Program-made: the position numbers and the translations under genes
Shown here: piece by piece, positions 8,554-17,037 of the stretch
How the letters are laid out: every line of letters begins with the position of its first letter
Position numbering within the stretch: position 1 is the stretch's first letter
Assembly (NCBI RefSeq): GCF_963665245.1
Contig: NZ_OY762267.1
Location: 372,001-436,000 of the forward strand
Origin: an uncultured Paludibaculum sp.
GTDB lineage: Bacteria > Acidobacteriota > Terriglobia > Bryobacterales > Bryobacteraceae
Direction: 5' to 3'
Length of the DNA: 64,000 nucleotides
Notes under the pieces: generated by a model
Told to the model about the DNA's origin: nothing
The model's input: the letters and a program-made list of their open reading frames with translations, nothing else
Databases searched by the model: none

Positions 8554-9018
8554 GGCGGGGGTGGGTCGCGGTGTGCGCGCAGCCCGTCGCTTACGCTTCC
8601 ATTGAAGACGCCGGGGTACGACCAGCTTCCGCTCCCTGACGGTCACGGCTCGGTCTGATTACGTCTTCCTGCCGACTCGCGGCCCGGAGAGCCATGTGAC
8701 ACCTCCCCGGTCGCGGTTCGCAGGGCGGCGGAGGACCACTCCATTGAAGGCACTCCAGGAACCGATACCCGCTTACTGACGTGCGCGGTTCGCTACGCGG
8801 CCAGGACCACTCACGGTCGTGGTTCGTAACGCGGCTTCATCCACTTTTGCGGCCCGTAGGGTCATGGGGGCCCGTTGACGACGCCTGCTTAGCCCGTCAC
8901 TTACGGAAACGGGTCTGGCTGGGCGGCGGGCGGCCGCCTCCGGTTGGCAGCGGATTCCGGAGTGTACCCGCTGCTTGCCTTTTGGGCTGGTGAAACGGCT
9001 GCGCGGTACACTGGCGTC
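8554..9018. repeat. Gene-free stretch filled with degenerate intergenic repeats
   Basis: These 465 bases hold no credible gene. Short motifs recur: TCCATTGAAG (about 8601 and 8741), AGGACCACTC (about 8733 and 8801), and variants of GCGGTTCGC (about 8709, 8781 and 8816, the last as GTGGTTCGTAACGCGGC). The 17-mer AGCCCGTCGCTTACGCT at 8581-8597 recurs exactly at 12912-12928, and a variant (AGCCCGTCACTTACG) lies near 8891. The GCGGTTCGCAACG variant appears again near 20485. The pattern is that of an eroded, interspersed repeat family that occupies intergenic sites. Confidence 0.6.
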
Positions 9019-9192
9019 ATGAGTGGCGAGGAACTTCCACGGCCGGATTCGACTACCGAAGAGGCACGGACGGACGAGGTGGATGAGCCCATGCTCTGGT
9101 GTCCCGTGTGCTCTTCACGGCTGACTCCTCACAAGTGCAAGCTGGTCTGTGAGAAATGCGGCTATTATATGAGCTGCGCCGATTACTACTGA
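9019..9192 (+). CDS. Mini zinc-ribbon protein
   Basis: A 57-residue protein: an acidic N-terminus of about 27 residues, then two Cys pairs in CPVCSSRL and CEKCGYY, plus further cysteines in HKCKLVC and MSCADYY. The spacing fits a small treble-clef or zinc-ribbon fold. The ATG at 9019 was chosen because upstream codons read through repeat DNA. It stands alone, upstream of the acyl-CoA ligase (63 bases). I recognise the KLVCEKCGYYMSCADYY-like ending as a conserved mini-protein of Acidobacteria and relatives, but know no function. Confidence 0.7.
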   Translation: MSGEELPRPDSTTEEARTDEVDEPMLWCPVCSSRLTPHKCKLVCEKCGYYMSCADYY

Positions 9193-9255
9193 GCGCTTCG
9201 GTTTCGGAATCTCACGGCGAGCTCGCGGCTCGTGTTCACGCCTTGGAGGCGCCCC

Positions 9256-10845
9256 ATGAATGTGCCCCTCACTCCGCTGCGCTGCCTGCAAAGGGCGCAG
9301 GAGCTGTTCGGACAGAAGATCGGGGTCGTTTGCGGCCCGCGGTCGTTCACCTACCAGGAGTTTGCCGAACGATGCCAGCGGTTGGCCACCGCGCTGCCCA
9401 AGCACGGCGTGGCGGCGGGGGACCGCGTGGCGTATCTCAGCTTCAATACGCATCAACTGCTGGAGGGGTACTACGGCGTGGTGCAGGCAGGGGCGATCGT
9501 GATGCCCCTGAATGTGCGGCTGTCCTCCGGTGAATTGACCACCATCCTCAATCACGCGGGCGTGAAGGTACTGCTATTCGAGAACGATTTCGCCTGCCTG
9601 GTGGAGCTGCTGAAGCCGCACTGCCCGACGGTGGAGCGCTGGGTGTCGCTGAACGACGGGCATGCGCTGGCCGATTTTCCCTATGAAGCGCTGCTGGCGG
9701 ACGGGCACCCGCAGGAGCCCGACATCTTCGCCGTGGATGAGAACGCGGTGGCCGAGCTGTTCTATACGAGCGGCAGCACAGGGACTCCGAAGGGCGTGAT
9801 GCTGACGCATCGCAATCTCTATCTGCATGCACTGGGCGTTCTGAATCTGGCCAGGGATCCGGACTATACGGTGGATCTGCATACGATTCCCCTGTTCCAC
9901 GCGAATGGGTGGGGCAAGCCGCAGTGCTCGACCATCAATGGCTTCAAGCAAGTGATGGTGCGGCGGTTCGATCCGGCGACGGTGTTCGGACTGATCCAGG
10001 AGCATAAAGCCACGGAGATGAGCCTGGTGCCGACCATGGCGAATATGCTTCTCAACTCTCCGGCGTTGAGCCAATACGATCTGTCGAGCATGAAGGTGGT
10101 GATGCTGGGCGGGGCGGCGGCGTCGCCGGAGCTGATCGCACGGCTGGAGGCGGCGTTGCATTGCGACGTACGGGCCGGGTATGGGTTGAGCGAGACGAGC
10201 CCGGTGGTAACTTGCGCCCGGCAGAAGTCGACTGTGGTTTACGGCAGCGAGGCAGAGCGGTGGCGGCGGCATGCGATGGCGGGGTGGCCGGTGCTGGGCA
10301 CAAGGGTGCACGTGGTGGATCTCTACGACAAGCCGGTGCCGCGAGATGGGCAATCGATTGGTGAGGTGGTGGTGCAGGGCGATCAGGTGATGGCCGGTTA
10401 CTACCGGGAGCCCGGCGCGACCGAGGCGGTGATGCGCAACAACTGGTTCCACACTGGCGATATGGCGGTGTGGGATGAGGACGGCTACATCCACATCGTC
10501 GATCGGAAGAAAGAGATCATCATCAGCGGCGGGGAGAATATCTCGTCGATTGAGGTGGAGCGGGCGATTTGCATGCACGAGGCGGTGCTGGAGTGCGCCG
10601 TGGTGGCGGCTCCGGACGCGGAGTGGGGCGAGGTGCCGGCGGCGGTGATCTCGGTGAAGCCGGGGTACGAGCTGACGGAAGAGGTGCTGCTGGAATTTCT
10701 GAAGACACGGCTGGGGCGGTTCAAGATGCCGCGCATCTGCGAGTTCATCGACGAGCCACTGCCGAAGACGGGGACGGGGAAGATCAGGAAACTGATCTTG
10801 CGCGAGAGGTTCTGGTCTGATAAAGAGAAGCGGGTACAAGGTTAG
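9256..10845 (+). CDS. AMP-forming acyl-CoA ligase
   Basis: A 529-residue member of the adenylate-forming family, which activates a carboxylic acid with ATP and transfers it to CoA. The AMP-binding P-loop is YTSGSTGTPKGV (about 174-185). The A5-type motif GYGLSETSP, the A7 stretch WFHTGDMAVWDEDGY, the hinge DRKKEIIISGGENI and the C-terminal catalytic lysine in PKTGTGKIRK are all present. The sequence looks closest to medium- and long-chain fatty-acyl-CoA synthetases, but the substrate cannot be fixed. The start is set by GGAGG at 9245-9249, six bases before the ATG. It ends ten bases before prmA. Confidence 0.9.
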   Translation: MNVPLTPLRCLQRAQELFGQKIGVVCGPRSFTYQEFAERCQRLATALPKHGVAAGDRVAYLSFNTHQLLEGYYGVVQAGAIVMPLNVRLSSGELTTILNHAGVKVLLFENDFACLVELLKPHCPTVERWVSLNDGHALADFPYEALLADGHPQEPDIFAVDENAVAELFYTSGSTGTPKGVMLTHRNLYLHALGVLNLARDPDYTVDLHTIPLFHANGWGKPQCSTINGFKQVMVRRFDPATVFGLIQEHKATEMSLVPTMANMLLNSPALSQYDLSSMKVVMLGGAAASPELIARLEAALHCDVRAGYGLSETSPVVTCARQKSTVVYGSEAERWRRHAMAGWPVLGTRVHVVDLYDKPVPRDGQSIGEVVVQGDQVMAGYYREPGATEAVMRNNWFHTGDMAVWDEDGYIHIVDRKKEIIISGGENISSIEVERAICMHEAVLECAVVAAPDAEWGEVPAAVISVKPGYELTEEVLLEFLKTRLGRFKMPRICEFIDEPLPKTGTGKIRKLILRERFWSDKEKRVQG

Positions 10846-10855
10846 CCCGATCACG

Positions 10856-11665
10856 ATGTATTCGTTATTCCTGGAGTGTCCGGAACAAGACGCGGAGCTG
10901 CTCTCCTCGGAGCTGTGGGAGGAGGGTGCGAGTGGGATTCAGGAAGAGTCACTGCCGGGCTCGCGGTGCCAACTGCGGGCATGGTTTGACGATCCGACGG
11001 GCCTGATGCAGCGATTCGCGCCATTCCAACCTCGACTCGAAGTAGACGAGGACGTGGATTGGGAGCAAGCGTCGCGGCAGGCGTGGCAGCCGTTCGAGAT
11101 TGGCGACCGGCTGTATCTGGCTCCGGAGTGGGATGAGGATCCGACGCCGCGCGGCCGGATGCGATTGACGATTCACCCGGGGCAGGCGCTGGGGACGGGG
11201 GACCATCCGGCGACGCAGTTGTGCCTGGAGGCGCTAGAGAAGCATCTGCCGCACTCGGCCGTCGTGCTGGACGTGGGCGCGGGCACGGGGATCCTGATGG
11301 CGGGCGCGGCGTTGTTGGGCGCGCGGCACGTGGCGGGGTGCGACATCGAGTATGAGTCGATTGCGGTGGCCTATCGGAATCTGTTGACAGATGGGCTGCC
11401 GCCGCATGTGTTCGCGGGGTCGACGCGAGCGGTGCGGTCGCAGTCAGTGGATCTCGTCGTGGCCAATATCAACGCGGTGACGCATGAGACGCTGGCGAGC
11501 GAGTATGCGCGGGTGTCGAGGCGCTGGCTGGTGCTGTCGGGCTTTCCGGACCGGCATGCGGCGCGCGTGCGGGCGGCGCTGAAGCGGCACGGGTTCGAGG
11601 TGGTGGAGACGATCGAGAAGAACGAATGGGTGTGCCTGGTCCTATGGAACGAAGAAAATTCCTGA
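10856..11665 (+). CDS. prmA: Ribosomal protein L11 methyltransferase
   Basis: A 269-residue SAM-dependent methyltransferase. The N-terminal substrate-recognition domain (1-100, LECPEQDAELLSSELWEEG) precedes a Rossmann domain with ALGTGDHPATQLCLEAL, motif I VLDVGAGTGIL, and the catalytic-region VVANINAVTH, which matches PrmA's NI(L/V)A-type motif loosely. PrmA trimethylates L11 at several amines. The last 22 bases overlap the start of the enolase-superfamily gene, which suggests one transcript, though their functions have no obvious link. Confidence 0.85.
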   Translation: MYSLFLECPEQDAELLSSELWEEGASGIQEESLPGSRCQLRAWFDDPTGLMQRFAPFQPRLEVDEDVDWEQASRQAWQPFEIGDRLYLAPEWDEDPTPRGRMRLTIHPGQALGTGDHPATQLCLEALEKHLPHSAVVLDVGAGTGILMAGAALLGARHVAGCDIEYESIAVAYRNLLTDGLPPHVFAGSTRAVRSQSVDLVVANINAVTHETLASEYARVSRRWLVLSGFPDRHAARVRAALKRHGFEVVETIEKNEWVCLVLWNEENS

Positions 11666-12897
11666 GTGCGCTGGCCGGTGCGCCGGCGGTGATGGGCGCC
11701 GCGGCCGCGCCTTCGAAGATCTCGGCCATCGAGATGTGGCAGTTCACGGGACGGCGGACGGTGACTCCGGGACAGGACGCGCAGTTCCAGGTGCAGGCAA
11801 CGCACATTTATGACGCGCTGCGGCCGAAGCCGTATAAGGACAATCCGCAGGCTCCGCGTGAGTCGGCCGTGAATGCGATCTACCTGAACATCAAGACGGC
11901 TGACGGGCTGGAGGGATGGTACGGGCCGGTGGACCGGGAAGCGGCGCTGGTGATCGATACGCAGATGCGGCCGTTCCTGATGGGGAAGGATGCGCTGGCC
12001 GTGGAGGCGATGTGGGACCAGATGTGGCGGTCGAACCGGCATTCGCGGGCGGGCTTTTTCCTGATGGCAATTTCGGCGGTGGACAACTGCCTTTGGGATT
12101 TGCGGGGGCGGTATTACAAGACTCCGGTGTACCGGTTGCTGGGCGGGCCGACGCGGGCGGACGTCGAAGTGTACGGGTCGTGCCTGGGGTTCTCCGTGGA
12201 ATTGGAGCCGGCGTTCCGGAAGGCTCAGGAGTTGAAGGCGGCGGGGTTCCACCATCAGAAGTGGTTTATGGCGTATGGCCCGGGCGATGGGAATGAAGGG
12301 CTGGATAAGAACGTTGCGCTGGTGCGGACGCTGCGGGAGGCCGTGGGTCCAGATGTCGAGCTGATGTTCGACGTGTATACGGGCTGGACGCTGGACTACG
12401 CGATCGCCTGGGCGAAGCAGGTAGAGCAGTACCGGCCGCGCTGGGTGGAGGAGGCGTTCAACTCGGACAAGATGGAGTCATTCGTCGCGCTGCATAAGGC
12501 GACGTCGATTCCGATTGCGACCGGTGAGCACTTCTATGGGCGTTGGGAGGCGAAACGGTTCCTGGAGGCAGGGGCGATTACGGTGGTGCAGGCGGATCCG
12601 GAGTGGTGCGGCGGGTTGAGTGAACTCGTGAAGATCTGCGGGATTGCATCGCTGTACGACGCGCAGGTGCTGCCGCATGGGCATAGTCTGCATGCGGCGC
12701 TGCATGTGATTGCGTCGCAGAGTCCGGCGGTGTGTCCTCGGGCGGAGTATCTGATTACGAAGATGCGGTCGTATTACTGGTTTGAGAAGAACCAGATGAC
12801 TCCGGTGAAGGCTCGGATTGCGTTGCCGGAGGGGCCGGGGTTTGGGATTGAGTTTGACGAGGGGCACATCGAGAAGAGGGTGGCGTTTCGGGGGTAG
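11644..12897 (+). CDS. Tat-exported enolase-superfamily dehydratase (L-rhamnonate-like)
   Basis: A 417-residue protein starting MERRKFLSALAG, a twin-arginine-type signal with an Ala-rich core. The enolase N-terminal lid domain precedes a TIM barrel with the usual acid ligands and bases: QKWFMAYGP, VELMFDVYTGW, RWVEEAF, ATGEHFYGRWE and LPHGHSLHAALH. The run VVQADPEWCGGLSELVKIC closely resembles L-rhamnonate dehydratase, which dehydrates sugar acids with Mg2+. Export of such an enzyme would be unusual, because rhamnonate dehydratases are cytoplasmic. The ATG at 11644 lies inside prmA and gives the complete signal. Confidence 0.8.
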   Translation: MERRKFLSALAGAPAVMGAAAAPSKISAIEMWQFTGRRTVTPGQDAQFQVQATHIYDALRPKPYKDNPQAPRESAVNAIYLNIKTADGLEGWYGPVDREAALVIDTQMRPFLMGKDALAVEAMWDQMWRSNRHSRAGFFLMAISAVDNCLWDLRGRYYKTPVYRLLGGPTRADVEVYGSCLGFSVELEPAFRKAQELKAAGFHHQKWFMAYGPGDGNEGLDKNVALVRTLREAVGPDVELMFDVYTGWTLDYAIAWAKQVEQYRPRWVEEAFNSDKMESFVALHKATSIPIATGEHFYGRWEAKRFLEAGAITVVQADPEWCGGLSELVKICGIASLYDAQVLPHGHSLHAALHVIASQSPAVCPRAEYLITKMRSYYWFEKNQMTPVKARIALPEGPGFGIEFDEGHIEKRVAFRG

Positions 12898-12998
12898 GCA
12901 TGGTGGGTGGTAGCCCGTCGCTTACGCTCCGGGACTGGGTGGGGTTGGCGCTCGTTGGTTACGGCGGGACTGGGTGGGGTCGTCGCTCGCGTGGGTTC
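12898..12998. repeat. Intergenic repeats between convergent genes
   Basis: This 101-base gap contains the 17-mer AGCCCGTCGCTTACGCT (12912-12928) shared exactly with 8581-8597. It also holds two copies of GGGACTGGGTGGGG (12931-12944 and 12966-12979) in a 35-base periodicity. The genes on both sides end here, so this is another occupied intergenic site of the repeat family. Confidence 0.6.
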
Positions 12999-14420
12999 TC
13001 ATTCGTTGAAGGCGGTGGCGGCTTCCACTATCAGCGCGGATTCCGGGCGGACTTCGACTTGGCGGCGCTCCACTATCTTGTCTTCCTCTAGGATTTCCTC
13101 CGGTTTGGGCGAGTTGTAGGTCATTGGGGCGACGCGGTTCTCCAGAATCGCCTGGCGGAAGTCGGCCATGCCTTCTCCTACCGCTACGATCTTCAGGCGG
13201 TCTGCCCGCAGATGGCGTTTGATGGCCGCGTTGACCTGGTCTCGCGTGAGTTGGGACAGGCCGGTCCTTACGTACTCGGGGTAGGGCTGGATGCCGTAGT
13301 AGGCGCTGTCTACCGCGTAGCCGAGCTCTTCGGATTTCGTTTTCAACAGGAGATTGACGTACTTCGAGAGGAAGCTGCGGCTGCGGTCGAACTCATCCTG
13401 GGTGAGGCCCTCACGGACGAAGCGCTCGAGTTCGTGCAGCGCCAGGCGGAGGGCGAAGTGGGCCTGGTCGCGATCGACGGGGCGGATCCAAAGCTGAAAG
13501 ATGTCGTTCGCCCTGGCGTGGTTGGGGCTGGGCTCCAGAGTGTACATGCCTCCGGGGAAGTACTCAATGTAGGCGTAATCGCCGTAGTTGAGGCCGCGAT
13601 GCTGGCGCATGCGGGTGAACAGACGGCCACTGCTCATGCGGTGCTGGCCTAACGCTGAAGCCGCTAGCAGGAGGGCTGGAAAGTCGGGATGGCCGCGGCG
13701 GACTGCGAGCGGAAAGCCTAGCGAGATGGCTACGCCTCGGGCGGGTTTTTCCAGGAGATAGAGTTCGGTTTCGCCGATGGGCGGCGCGGGTGGGATCTCC
13801 ACGCTGGATCGGGCGCGGAGGGGGAGCGAGGAGAAGTCCTTGCGGAGGCGCTGCTCGAAGCCTTCCGGGTAGCCGCCGCCGATGGCGATGGTGAGATTGG
13901 AGGACGCGAATTCGGCGAGGTAGAACTGCTTGAGATCGTCCAGCTTGAGCGACTGCAGGGAGGAGACGGTACCGGCGTCGTAGCGGCCGTAGGGATGGCC
14001 CTGGTAGATGCGCTGGTAGAGGATCTCCTTGGCGAGTTCCTCGTCGTTCTGCCCGCGGAGTTCGACTTCCAGCAAGTTGACGGCGTCGTCGGTGAGACGG
14101 GCGAAGTCGTCGTCGCGCCAGCCGGGGTCGAGGAGCATGGCGCGGAAGATGTCGTAGAACGCGTCGATGTGGTCGCGGTGGACCTCAGCGGTGAAGGTGA
14201 TCTGCTCCTTGCTGACCTGGCAGCCGATGGAGACGCCCATGGGGAAGAGGGCGTCGAGGATCTGCTTGTAGGTTTGGGTACGGCTGCCGCCGGAGGCCAG
14301 CATCATGCCTACCATCCAGGCGGTGCCGCCGTGGACGGGCGGGTCCTGGGCGGATCCGGTTTGAAAAACGACGCGGAGGCTGATGAGCGGCGTGCTGTCG
14401 GGTCGGGTGATGAAGTTCAC
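12999..14420 (-). CDS. M16-family protein lacking the zinc motif (partner subunit)
   Basis: A 473-residue protein with the M16 fold: two homologous halves, and C-terminal sequences such as YLAEFASSNLTIAIGG and YLEKPARGVAISLGF-type strands. The position of the HxxEH active-site motif reads HGGTAWMVGMML, so the catalytic Glu and the second His are missing. Two-subunit M16 peptidases pair an active chain with such an inactive chain. It starts at a GTG immediately after the stop of the active subunit (stop 14421-14423, start 14420), which fits coupled translation in a 1:1 ratio. No signal peptide is seen. Confidence 0.85.
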   Translation of the reverse strand: MNFITRPDSTPLISLRVVFQTGSAQDPPVHGGTAWMVGMMLASGGSRTQTYKQILDALFPMGVSIGCQVSKEQITFTAEVHRDHIDAFYDIFRAMLLDPGWRDDDFARLTDDAVNLLEVELRGQNDEELAKEILYQRIYQGHPYGRYDAGTVSSLQSLKLDDLKQFYLAEFASSNLTIAIGGGYPEGFEQRLRKDFSSLPLRARSSVEIPPAPPIGETELYLLEKPARGVAISLGFPLAVRRGHPDFPALLLAASALGQHRMSSGRLFTRMRQHRGLNYGDYAYIEYFPGGMYTLEPSPNHARANDIFQLWIRPVDRDQAHFALRLALHELERFVREGLTQDEFDRSRSFLSKYVNLLLKTKSEELGYAVDSAYYGIQPYPEYVRTGLSQLTRDQVNAAIKRHLRADRLKIVAVGEGMADFRQAILENRVAPMTYNSPKPEEILEEDKIVERRQVEVRPESALIVEAATAFNE

Positions 14421-15698
14421 TTATGCGGCTCCGTTGGCGAGCGTGACGATGGTGCGGCCGTTGGCGTGGAAGTAGCGGGCGGCAACGCTCTGGAGGATTT
14501 CGGGGGTGACCTGTTCGTAGAGGCGGTAGAGGCGATTGATGGTCTCAGGCGTACGGCGCAGGGAAATGTAGTGGGCCAACGAGGCGGCGATGGCTTCGCT
14601 GTTGTCGAGGCCGAGGGCGAAACGGTAGCGGAGGTGACTCTTCACGTTGGCGAGCAGGTCCGCCTCGACGGGCTTCTCAGCAAAGGACTGGAGCGTGGAC
14701 AGGATGGACTCGCGGACCGACGGCACGAGGGGTTCTTCCTTGATGCGGGCCATGACGGTGAAGAGATAGGGGTCCACGTGATCGGCGTTGCTGGCCCAGA
14801 GGAGATCGATGCTCTGATCCTCGATGACGAGCTTCTCGTAGAGCGGTGAGCTCTCGGAGAAGCCGAGGAAGCTGATGATGTCGAGGGCGGCGCCGTCGAT
14901 GGATTCGTCGTTGTAGGCGGGGGCGTGGTGGGCCACCAGGAGATACGGCAGGGTGTGCGTGGGCCAGGGGATGTGGGCTTCGCGCGGCGCGGATTGGGCG
15001 GGTTCGACAGGCGGCGTACAGAGGTACTGGCCACGTTGCCAGGCGCCCCAATGCCGCTCGACCTGGGCGCGGACCTCGGCGGGCTCGACATCGCCGGCCA
15101 CGATGAGGGTGGTGTATTCGGGGCGGTAGAAGCGATCGAAGAACGTGCGCGAGTAGTCGTACATCTGGGGCATGCGCTCGATATCGCGCAGGAAGCCCAT
15201 GGTGGTGTGTTTGTAGGTGTGGGTGTCGAAGGCGGTGTCGCGCAGGACTTCCATGAGCTTGTTGACGGGCTCAGTGCTGTCTTTGTTGTACTCACCCAGG
15301 ACGGCGAGGGCTTCGGTTTGGAAGCCTTCGAGAGGGTAGTCGAGGTTCTGGAAACGGTCGGCCTCCATGGCGAGGACGCGCTCGAAGTCCTCTTTGGTGA
15401 GGGTGGTGTGATAGACGGTGCGGTCGTCGTCGGTGTAGGCGTTGGACGAGGCTCCGGTCTCCTGCAGGACGGCCTCGTAGCGCTCGGGCGGGAAGGCGGG
15501 CGTGCCGCGGAACATCATGTGTTCGAAGAAGTGCGCGAAGCCGCTGCGACCCTCTTCGACTTCATTGCGCGAGCCGGTCTGGACGACGATGTAAAGGCTG
15601 ACGACCTGCGGGTAAGGCGCGGGTACGGTGATGAGCCTCAGGCCGTTGGGGTAGTCGTATTGGTCGTAGTCGTAGGCAAAGATTTTGGCGTCAGCCAT
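14421..15698 (-). CDS. M16-family zinc metallopeptidase, catalytic subunit
   Basis: A 425-residue insulinase/processing-peptidase-like enzyme. HFFEH in GFAHFFEHMMFRGTP supplies the inverted zinc motif, and the downstream Glu-rich helix carries the third ligand, as is typical. The start at 15698 is chosen over an upstream open frame because GAGGAAG lies just before it and MADAKIFAYDYDQYDYPNGL aligns with M16 N-termini. The first 61 bases lie inside the 3' end of the amidase gene in another frame. The inactive partner follows without a gap. Cytosolic by sequence. Substrate unknown. Confidence 0.88.
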   Translation of the reverse strand: MADAKIFAYDYDQYDYPNGLRLITVPAPYPQVVSLYIVVQTGSRNEVEEGRSGFAHFFEHMMFRGTPAFPPERYEAVLQETGASSNAYTDDDRTVYHTTLTKEDFERVLAMEADRFQNLDYPLEGFQTEALAVLGEYNKDSTEPVNKLMEVLRDTAFDTHTYKHTTMGFLRDIERMPQMYDYSRTFFDRFYRPEYTTLIVAGDVEPAEVRAQVERHWGAWQRGQYLCTPPVEPAQSAPREAHIPWPTHTLPYLLVAHHAPAYNDESIDGAALDIISFLGFSESSPLYEKLVIEDQSIDLLWASNADHVDPYLFTVMARIKEEPLVPSVRESILSTLQSFAEKPVEADLLANVKSHLRYRFALGLDNSEAIAASLAHYISLRRTPETINRLYRLYEQVTPEILQSVAARYFHANGRTIVTLANGAA

Positions 15699-17017
15699 TG
15701 GCTTCCTCTTGCGTGTTCGAGACGGACCGCGAGGTCCAGCAGAAGTTCGTCGGTCCAGGGGGCGCCTATCAGTTGGACGCCGGCGGGCATGCCTTCGGGT
15801 GTCGAGACCATGGGCAGAACCAGGGCGGGCAGGCCCAGGAGGTTGGCGGGCGAGACGGGGCGGATGGCATCCATCAGGTCCATGGGGCACTGGCGGTGGG
15901 GGAACGCGGTCACGCCAAAGGCGGGGGCGATGAGAACGGCGTCGTTCCCCATGAATTCGAGGAGACGGGCGCGCATACGATCGCGTTCAAGCAGGATGCG
16001 GCCCAGACGCGAAGCGTCGATGGTTTCGCGGGCATAACGGGTGAGTTCGAGGCCGGTCCAATCGCAGTCGTCTTCCCTGCCCTGGACCATGTCGCGGATG
16101 CCGGCGGTGAGATAGTCGACGAAGAGCAGGCGCCAGAGGTCGTGGGCCTCCGAGAGGAGGGCGAAGGGGAATTCCTCGACGGAGTGGCCGAGTTCGTTGA
16201 GGAGAACCGCAGCCTTGTGGGGGGCCTGGGTGCAGGCGAGTTCGGTTTTGTAGCCGGTGATGACGAAGATGCGGGCCCGGCGCGCGGACTGGGACTGGAG
16301 GGGGACGGGCGCGGAGAAAGGATCGCGCGGGTCATAGCCGGCCAGGACTTCGAAGAGAAGGCGGACATCGGCGGCGGTGCGAGCCATGGGTCCAGCTACG
16401 CCCATGAAGCCCGTGGGATGGGCGATCTCAGGCCAGTGTCCACCGGCGCCAACGCGTCCGGGGGTGGGCTTGAGTCCGCAGATGCCGCAGAAATGGGCGG
16501 GTTCGCGGATGGAGCCGCCGCCGTCGCTGCCGACTCCACCGGCGGACATTCCGGAAGCGATGGCCGCGGCCTCGCCGCCGCTGCTGCCGCCACTGGTGCG
16601 GGCTTCGTCCAGCGGGTGGTTGGTGCGGCCGATGAGCCGGTTGTCGGTTTCGTAGTAGTAGAGGAACTCTGGGGTGGAGGTTTTGCCGATGAGAATGGCG
16701 CCGGCATTGAGGAGGCGGTCGACCACGTTGGAGTGGCGGGTGGCGACGGCGTCGGCACGGAGGAGGCTACCGCAGTTGGTCACGCGGCCCGCGATGTCGA
16801 AGGAGTCCTTGACGGTGACGGGGACACCGGCGAGAGGGCCGGTGAGGGGCGTTCCGGCGCGGTCGATCGCCTCTTCGGCGTAGACCTCGATGAAAGCGTT
16901 GACGCGAGGATTCTTCGCTTCGATGGCTTGAAGGTGGATGTTTGTGAGTTCGAGCGGAGAGATGGAGCCCTGCTCCACGGCGGCGGCCATCTCAGAGAGA
17001 CCCAGCAATTCGAACAT
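15638..17017 (-). CDS. Amidase-signature-family hydrolase
   Basis: A 459-residue amidase with the Ser-cisSer-Lys triad visible: K70 in VPVTVKDSF, S145 in GGSSGGEAAA and S169 in GSDGGGSIREPA. The family hydrolyses amide bonds in many compounds, and GatA-type roles are unlikely with no gatB/C nearby. The last 61 bases overlap the start of the M16 peptidase gene, and the low-complexity Thr-rich tail (TTTTNTTTPTA) is simply that overlap read in this frame. It has no signal peptide. It is divergent from moeA, with 20 bases between starts. Confidence 0.88.
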   Translation of the reverse strand: MFELLGLSEMAAAVEQGSISPLELTNIHLQAIEAKNPRVNAFIEVYAEEAIDRAGTPLTGPLAGVPVTVKDSFDIAGRVTNCGSLLRADAVATRHSNVVDRLLNAGAILIGKTSTPEFLYYYETDNRLIGRTNHPLDEARTSGGSSGGEAAAIASGMSAGGVGSDGGGSIREPAHFCGICGLKPTPGRVGAGGHWPEIAHPTGFMGVAGPMARTAADVRLLFEVLAGYDPRDPFSAPVPLQSQSARRARIFVITGYKTELACTQAPHKAAVLLNELGHSVEEFPFALLSEAHDLWRLLFVDYLTAGIRDMVQGREDDCDWTGLELTRYARETIDASRLGRILLERDRMRARLLEFMGNDAVLIAPAFGVTAFPHRQCPMDLMDAIRPVSPANLLGLPALVLPMVSTPEGMPAGVQLIGAPWTDELLLDLAVRLEHARGSQWLTPKSLPTTTTNTTTPTA

Positions 17018-17037
17018 TTCAACAGGGTAGCAATTGG

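Noticed and set aside
7066..8646. 526-codon frame opposite the exporter genes
   Set aside because: It covers repeat DNA and two genes on the other strand, and is Arg/Pro/His-rich, as expected of a mirror frame.
13995..14849. Gly/Val/Glu-rich frame opposite the M16 genes
   Set aside because: Antisense shadow. The M16 motifs on the minus strand are decisive.
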